DNA of 64,000 bases, taken from positions 722,001 through 786,000 of the forward strand of contig CALNXK010000177.1 in NCBI GenBank assembly GCA_942486035.1, in the 5' to 3' direction. This document shows positions 61,601 through 64,000 of this stretch, piece after piece; positions within the stretch are counted from its first letter, which is position 1; every line of letters begins with the position of its first letter. Below the pieces are notes generated by a model. It saw nothing but the letters and a program-made list of their open reading frames with translations. It was not told the origin of the DNA and ran no database searches. This stretch comes from Porites lobata. Its lineage: Eukaryota > Cnidaria > Anthozoa > Scleractinia > Poritidae. The translations under genes and the position numbers were made by a program.

Positions 61601-63972
61601 GTTTGATTGGCTTTTTTTAATGTGCTTTTCTTCTTGTTAGGCACCAAAGAAAGAAGATGATATTGATGTTGTAGACAGTGGAGCAGGTGTGATAGATGGA
61701 GAGCTTGAGGTAAAAAATATTGCCATAACATTTTATTATTATCACAAGAAATCTGTAACTGCCACTTATCTGCTGGTTATTAGAGCAAAAACAGTCATGG
61801 TGATGCATGAATTCATCAACATTTTTTCTCTCTCTGTCTACAGAATGGAGAGCTACCTGCAAATAGAATACCAAGACCCTCCTCTGCCAAAGGTCAGAGA
61901 CGCAGACCATCAGGGGAGGGAGAGGGTATGCTTGTGTGACAAAGCACTTAGATAGTTAATGATATTAATGGGAAAGAAAATTTGTTCAAAATCTACTGAA
62001 CAAAATGTTAAGACTGTTGCCTGCAACCTTCAGTTTAGTTGAATGTATTGACAACTTGTTTAAAGTGTGGTTAAACTTTTTTTCAGCAACATCCATTTAA
62101 AGTTCCTTTACTTCTGTGTTGAACAATTTTTATGTTAGGAAAATTTTGAAACAGTTTTAATAGGCCTCTATTTTGGCTTTAAGGCAGGTTTCCAACAAAA
62201 ATATTGCAGCACTTGATTACAGTTGAAACATGACTGAAAGGAAACTACTCTCAATTCTTTTCTCTCTCTTCTAATTTGGATACAAAAAATAATATGAGAC
62301 ACTTTGCAGATGGCAATCTATAGGCCTTAGGCCATTCAAATTTCATACGTGTAGCAAATTTCAAGAATGAAAAGTGATTTTATTGGAACTCACTTGGAGA
62401 AGAACTCACTGCAGTGTTTTGTATAGTAGATCATTTAACACTGTGGGTCCTCCTAGAGTGTGCCTGTCACAACAACTCTTCTTAACTATTGTGTATGTAT
62501 GGAGTAACATATTTCTGTTTATTTCCTCATTTTTAGATTTGCAAGAAGGTGAAGTAAATGGTATGTAGATAGATATATAGAGGATATTACATGGCTGCGC
62601 GGAGATACAAAATTTCCCTTTGAGTGCTGAAAAATTTTTTCAACACTTGATGACAAATTTTGTATCTCCAAGCAGCCATGTAATGTTATATGTATTATAT
62701 AAACACCAATGAAATACCAAACCATTTCACTTTAAATAGTTTTTTGGTGTGAAAGGTACGATTAATTATGTAGCCATAGCAATGGTGATCTTTTCACAAG
62801 TGAAGATAACGTGTTATTTTCACGTGTGAAGATATCATGTTTTCGCGTGAAAGCTCATTGGTGTTTATATAATAAAATTCAATATTCATGATTAGCTCAG
62901 CATAATCCTCTTTGTTAGAGGGATAACTGATTTTGTTAATTCTCAAACAAGCTCTTACAAGGCAGAATAGTGGCTGTATTAATGGTAATTGTTAATTTAC
63001 ATGTGTAGTCATGATAATGATAACTTTAGGTTGCTTAAGTTTTTAATTAACAGAAGTAAATGTATTTTATTTACTCTTAATCACAGGTCCTACCATGAGT
63101 GAACAGGCCCGACCAACAGAAGAAATGAATGGAGTATTGAATCACGAGGAACTTCCCCCACAAGTAATAAAAAGGTGTGGAGAAGATTTTCAAATAATCT
63201 TGAGTTTTTATTGTGCAAGGGATTTTAAATAAGTGCCACTCTCCAGTAAAATTATTATGTATTGTTATATGTTGCACTGACAAGTCAAAAAATTTAATAA
63301 AGCCTACAACACTCTTTCTTGTAAATACCTTTAATCCTGAAGGCTATAGATATTTTATAATGTAATGACGATGTTTTTAAGTAATTTGTTATTGCTCGAT
63401 ATTTCTTCATTAGTCGAAGCATACCAAGGCCAAGCAGTGCAAGACCTGCTCCACCCAAGATTAAAAAGCAGCAAGAAGAACTTGAAGATCAAATGGCCAG
63501 GTACTAGCTTTGCAATAGCCTGAGAAAACAGCCGGCATTTGGGGATGCTACCACTGGTATCTCCGCCAAATGACGTCTGAGAAACGAGCACAGAAATTCC
63601 ATACTGATGATGCGTCACTACCCAGATCTGAGTAGTGCTTCTGATTAGTTGAATCAAAATTCCCACATGGCATGACCAATCAGAAGCACTGACCCATGCC
63701 AAAAGCCAAAGATGTACCAGCCAACCCTGAAGCATCTTCATCACACTCAATCGCAAAAAGGGACAAAAAAACCACTGGAACCCGGGCAGGGTACTGTAAC
63801 AGACATGTCTAGTGGCATTAGCAGCTTTTCAGCAATGAAAAACAACACATGTATGTGTTACAATTGTGGTTAGAGAAGTTGTACAAATGTACCCTTTTCC
63901 CCTGACCTTGTCTTTTGAAGGTGCTTTCTTTTGACGACATATTTTCTTGTCTGACCTGTAGAATTGGATCAG
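55694..63972 (+). CDS. TRAF3IP1: TRAF3IP1 / IFT54, intraflagellar transport subunit (13 exons, runs off the window)
   Basis: Exons 55694-55816, 55900-55968, 56105-56153, 58180-58289, 59345-59406, 60037-60181, 61131-61256, 61641-61709, 61844-61925, 62537-62560, 63087-63174, 63414-63500 and 63962-63972. All phases agree and give 348 aa so far; the C-terminal coiled coil lies beyond 64000. The N-terminus (KTQDTLGKVI, PPLTDKLLSKPPFRFLHDII) and GFLKGLYT, KAIDVV and IVAGHEPEKTNEF match human TRAF3IP1 almost residue for residue, forming its CH-like domain (residues 1 to about 135). Exons 6-7 encode a Lys/Glu/Arg/Asp-rich linker. Exon 12 encodes SIPRPSSARPAPP, another family hallmark. The protein belongs to IFT-B, binds IFT20 and tubulin, and serves cilium assembly. 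Exon 13 is only 11 nt. Confidence 0.95.
58370..59048 (-). mobile_element. LINE 3' fragment, minus strand, (TAAA)n tail
   Basis: Reading the minus strand from 59048: LIQRNVSRWILGG, DYTKRLQYLGWMEL, RREYLSIIQLFKF and then KWNSLPDSL, SLSKFKKGLREHF, a typical CR1/L2-like reverse-transcriptase C-terminus that is still open for more than 100 codons. It ends in AAATAAAGTTGTTATAAATA with (AAAT)n at 58373-58395. It lies in TRAF3IP1 intron 4, antisense to the gene. Confidence 0.85.
59635..59665. repeat. (CCCCT)n pyrimidine repeat
   Basis: Six or so CCCCT units in TRAF3IP1 intron 5; pure C/T on the plus strand. Confidence 0.85.
60290..60665 (+). repeat. Dispersed repeat, pair with 33718-34020
   Basis: Second copy, with the shared TTATCCGCTGACAAGCTACT block at about 60517-60536. 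TRAF3IP1 intron 6. Confidence 0.8.
62590..62682. repeat. Inverted repeat hairpin, ~26-bp arms
   Basis: CATGGCTGC.CGGAGATACAAAATTT on the left pairs with AAATTTTGTATCTCC.AGCAGCCATG on the right with few mismatches; the loop is about 40 nt. It directly precedes the MITE at 62694-62873. Confidence 0.85.
62694..62873. mobile_element. 180-bp MITE with perfect 19-bp TIRs
   Basis: ATTATATAAACACCAATGA at 62694-62712 is exactly inverted at 62855-62873. The interior repeats TTTCACNNGTGAAGATA-type motifs. TRAF3IP1 intron 10. Confidence 0.9.
63515..63690. repeat. Repeat-like block with GTGCTTCTGATT inverted pair
   Basis: GTGCTTCTGATTAGTTG (about 63635-63651) is inverted as CCAATCAGAAGCAC (about 63675-63690) around a 25-nt loop. 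The upstream part (AGCCTGAGAAAACAGCCGGC onward) has the look of a dispersed element, but no second copy is in this window. TRAF3IP1 intron 12. Confidence 0.5.
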
Positions 63973-64000
63973 GTAAGCAAGTTGCCAGTGTTATTGTGGA

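Noticed and set aside
1..64000. CRISPR arrays, operons, phage or plasmid modules
   Set aside because: The tandem repeats lack repeat-spacer structure, all recognised genes are spliced, and no prokaryotic gene family is seen.

Overview
This window is metazoan nuclear DNA, most probably from an anthozoan cnidarian and perhaps a stony coral. The animal assignment rests on spliced genes with GT/AG introns that encode animal-type proteins. The cnidarian assignment is an inference from divergence level, AT-rich introns of moderate size, and dense MITE, fold-back and short LINE debris. There is no operon, CRISPR array or prokaryotic feature.

Six protein genes were rebuilt exon by exon from splice sites, reading phase and remembered vertebrate family sequences. 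From left to right they are: (1) SLC49A4/DIRC2-like lysosomal MFS transporter, minus strand, 11 coding exons, 2075-11882; (2) NDUFA8, a complex I subunit with four CX9C motifs, intronless, minus, 14717-15103; (3) MINDY3, a K48-ubiquitin deubiquitinase, plus, 15 coding exons, 15239-26116; (4) a COX7A-family cytochrome oxidase subunit, minus, 2 exons, 27995-29116; (5) a large proline/glycine-, alanine- and RS/RD-rich protein with a C-terminal RRM, tentatively RBM33-like, minus, 18 coding exons, 39767-54994, probably with a 3.6 kb 3' UTR; (6) TRAF3IP1/IFT54, an intraflagellar-transport subunit, plus, 55694 to beyond the window edge, 13 exons seen. Phases agree at every junction that I propose.

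Two gene pairs are head to head: NDUFA8/MINDY3 with 135 bp between start codons, and the RBM33-like gene/TRAF3IP1 with about 700 bp. Both gaps carry ATGGCG-type (YY1-like) motifs. MINDY3 and COX7A converge. The genes belong to separate housekeeping systems (lysosomal transport, respiratory chain, ubiquitin editing, RNA binding, cilium assembly); apart from two respiratory subunits lying 13 kb apart I see no functional cluster.

The introns and gaps are full of small elements: a 283-bp tandem duplication at the left edge, several MITE families with clear terminal inverted repeats, long fold-back elements, a 39-bp minisatellite whose unit is itself a hairpin, a 560-bp polypurine tract, truncated LINE tails, a broken LINE ORF1 and a hAT transposase remnant. 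Many repeats occur two or three times in the window, which allowed them to be recognised. I found no convincing undescribed biological system; the most interesting items are the paired-motif bidirectional promoters, the fold-back and minisatellite structures, the purine tract, and the architecture of the RRM/RS gene.
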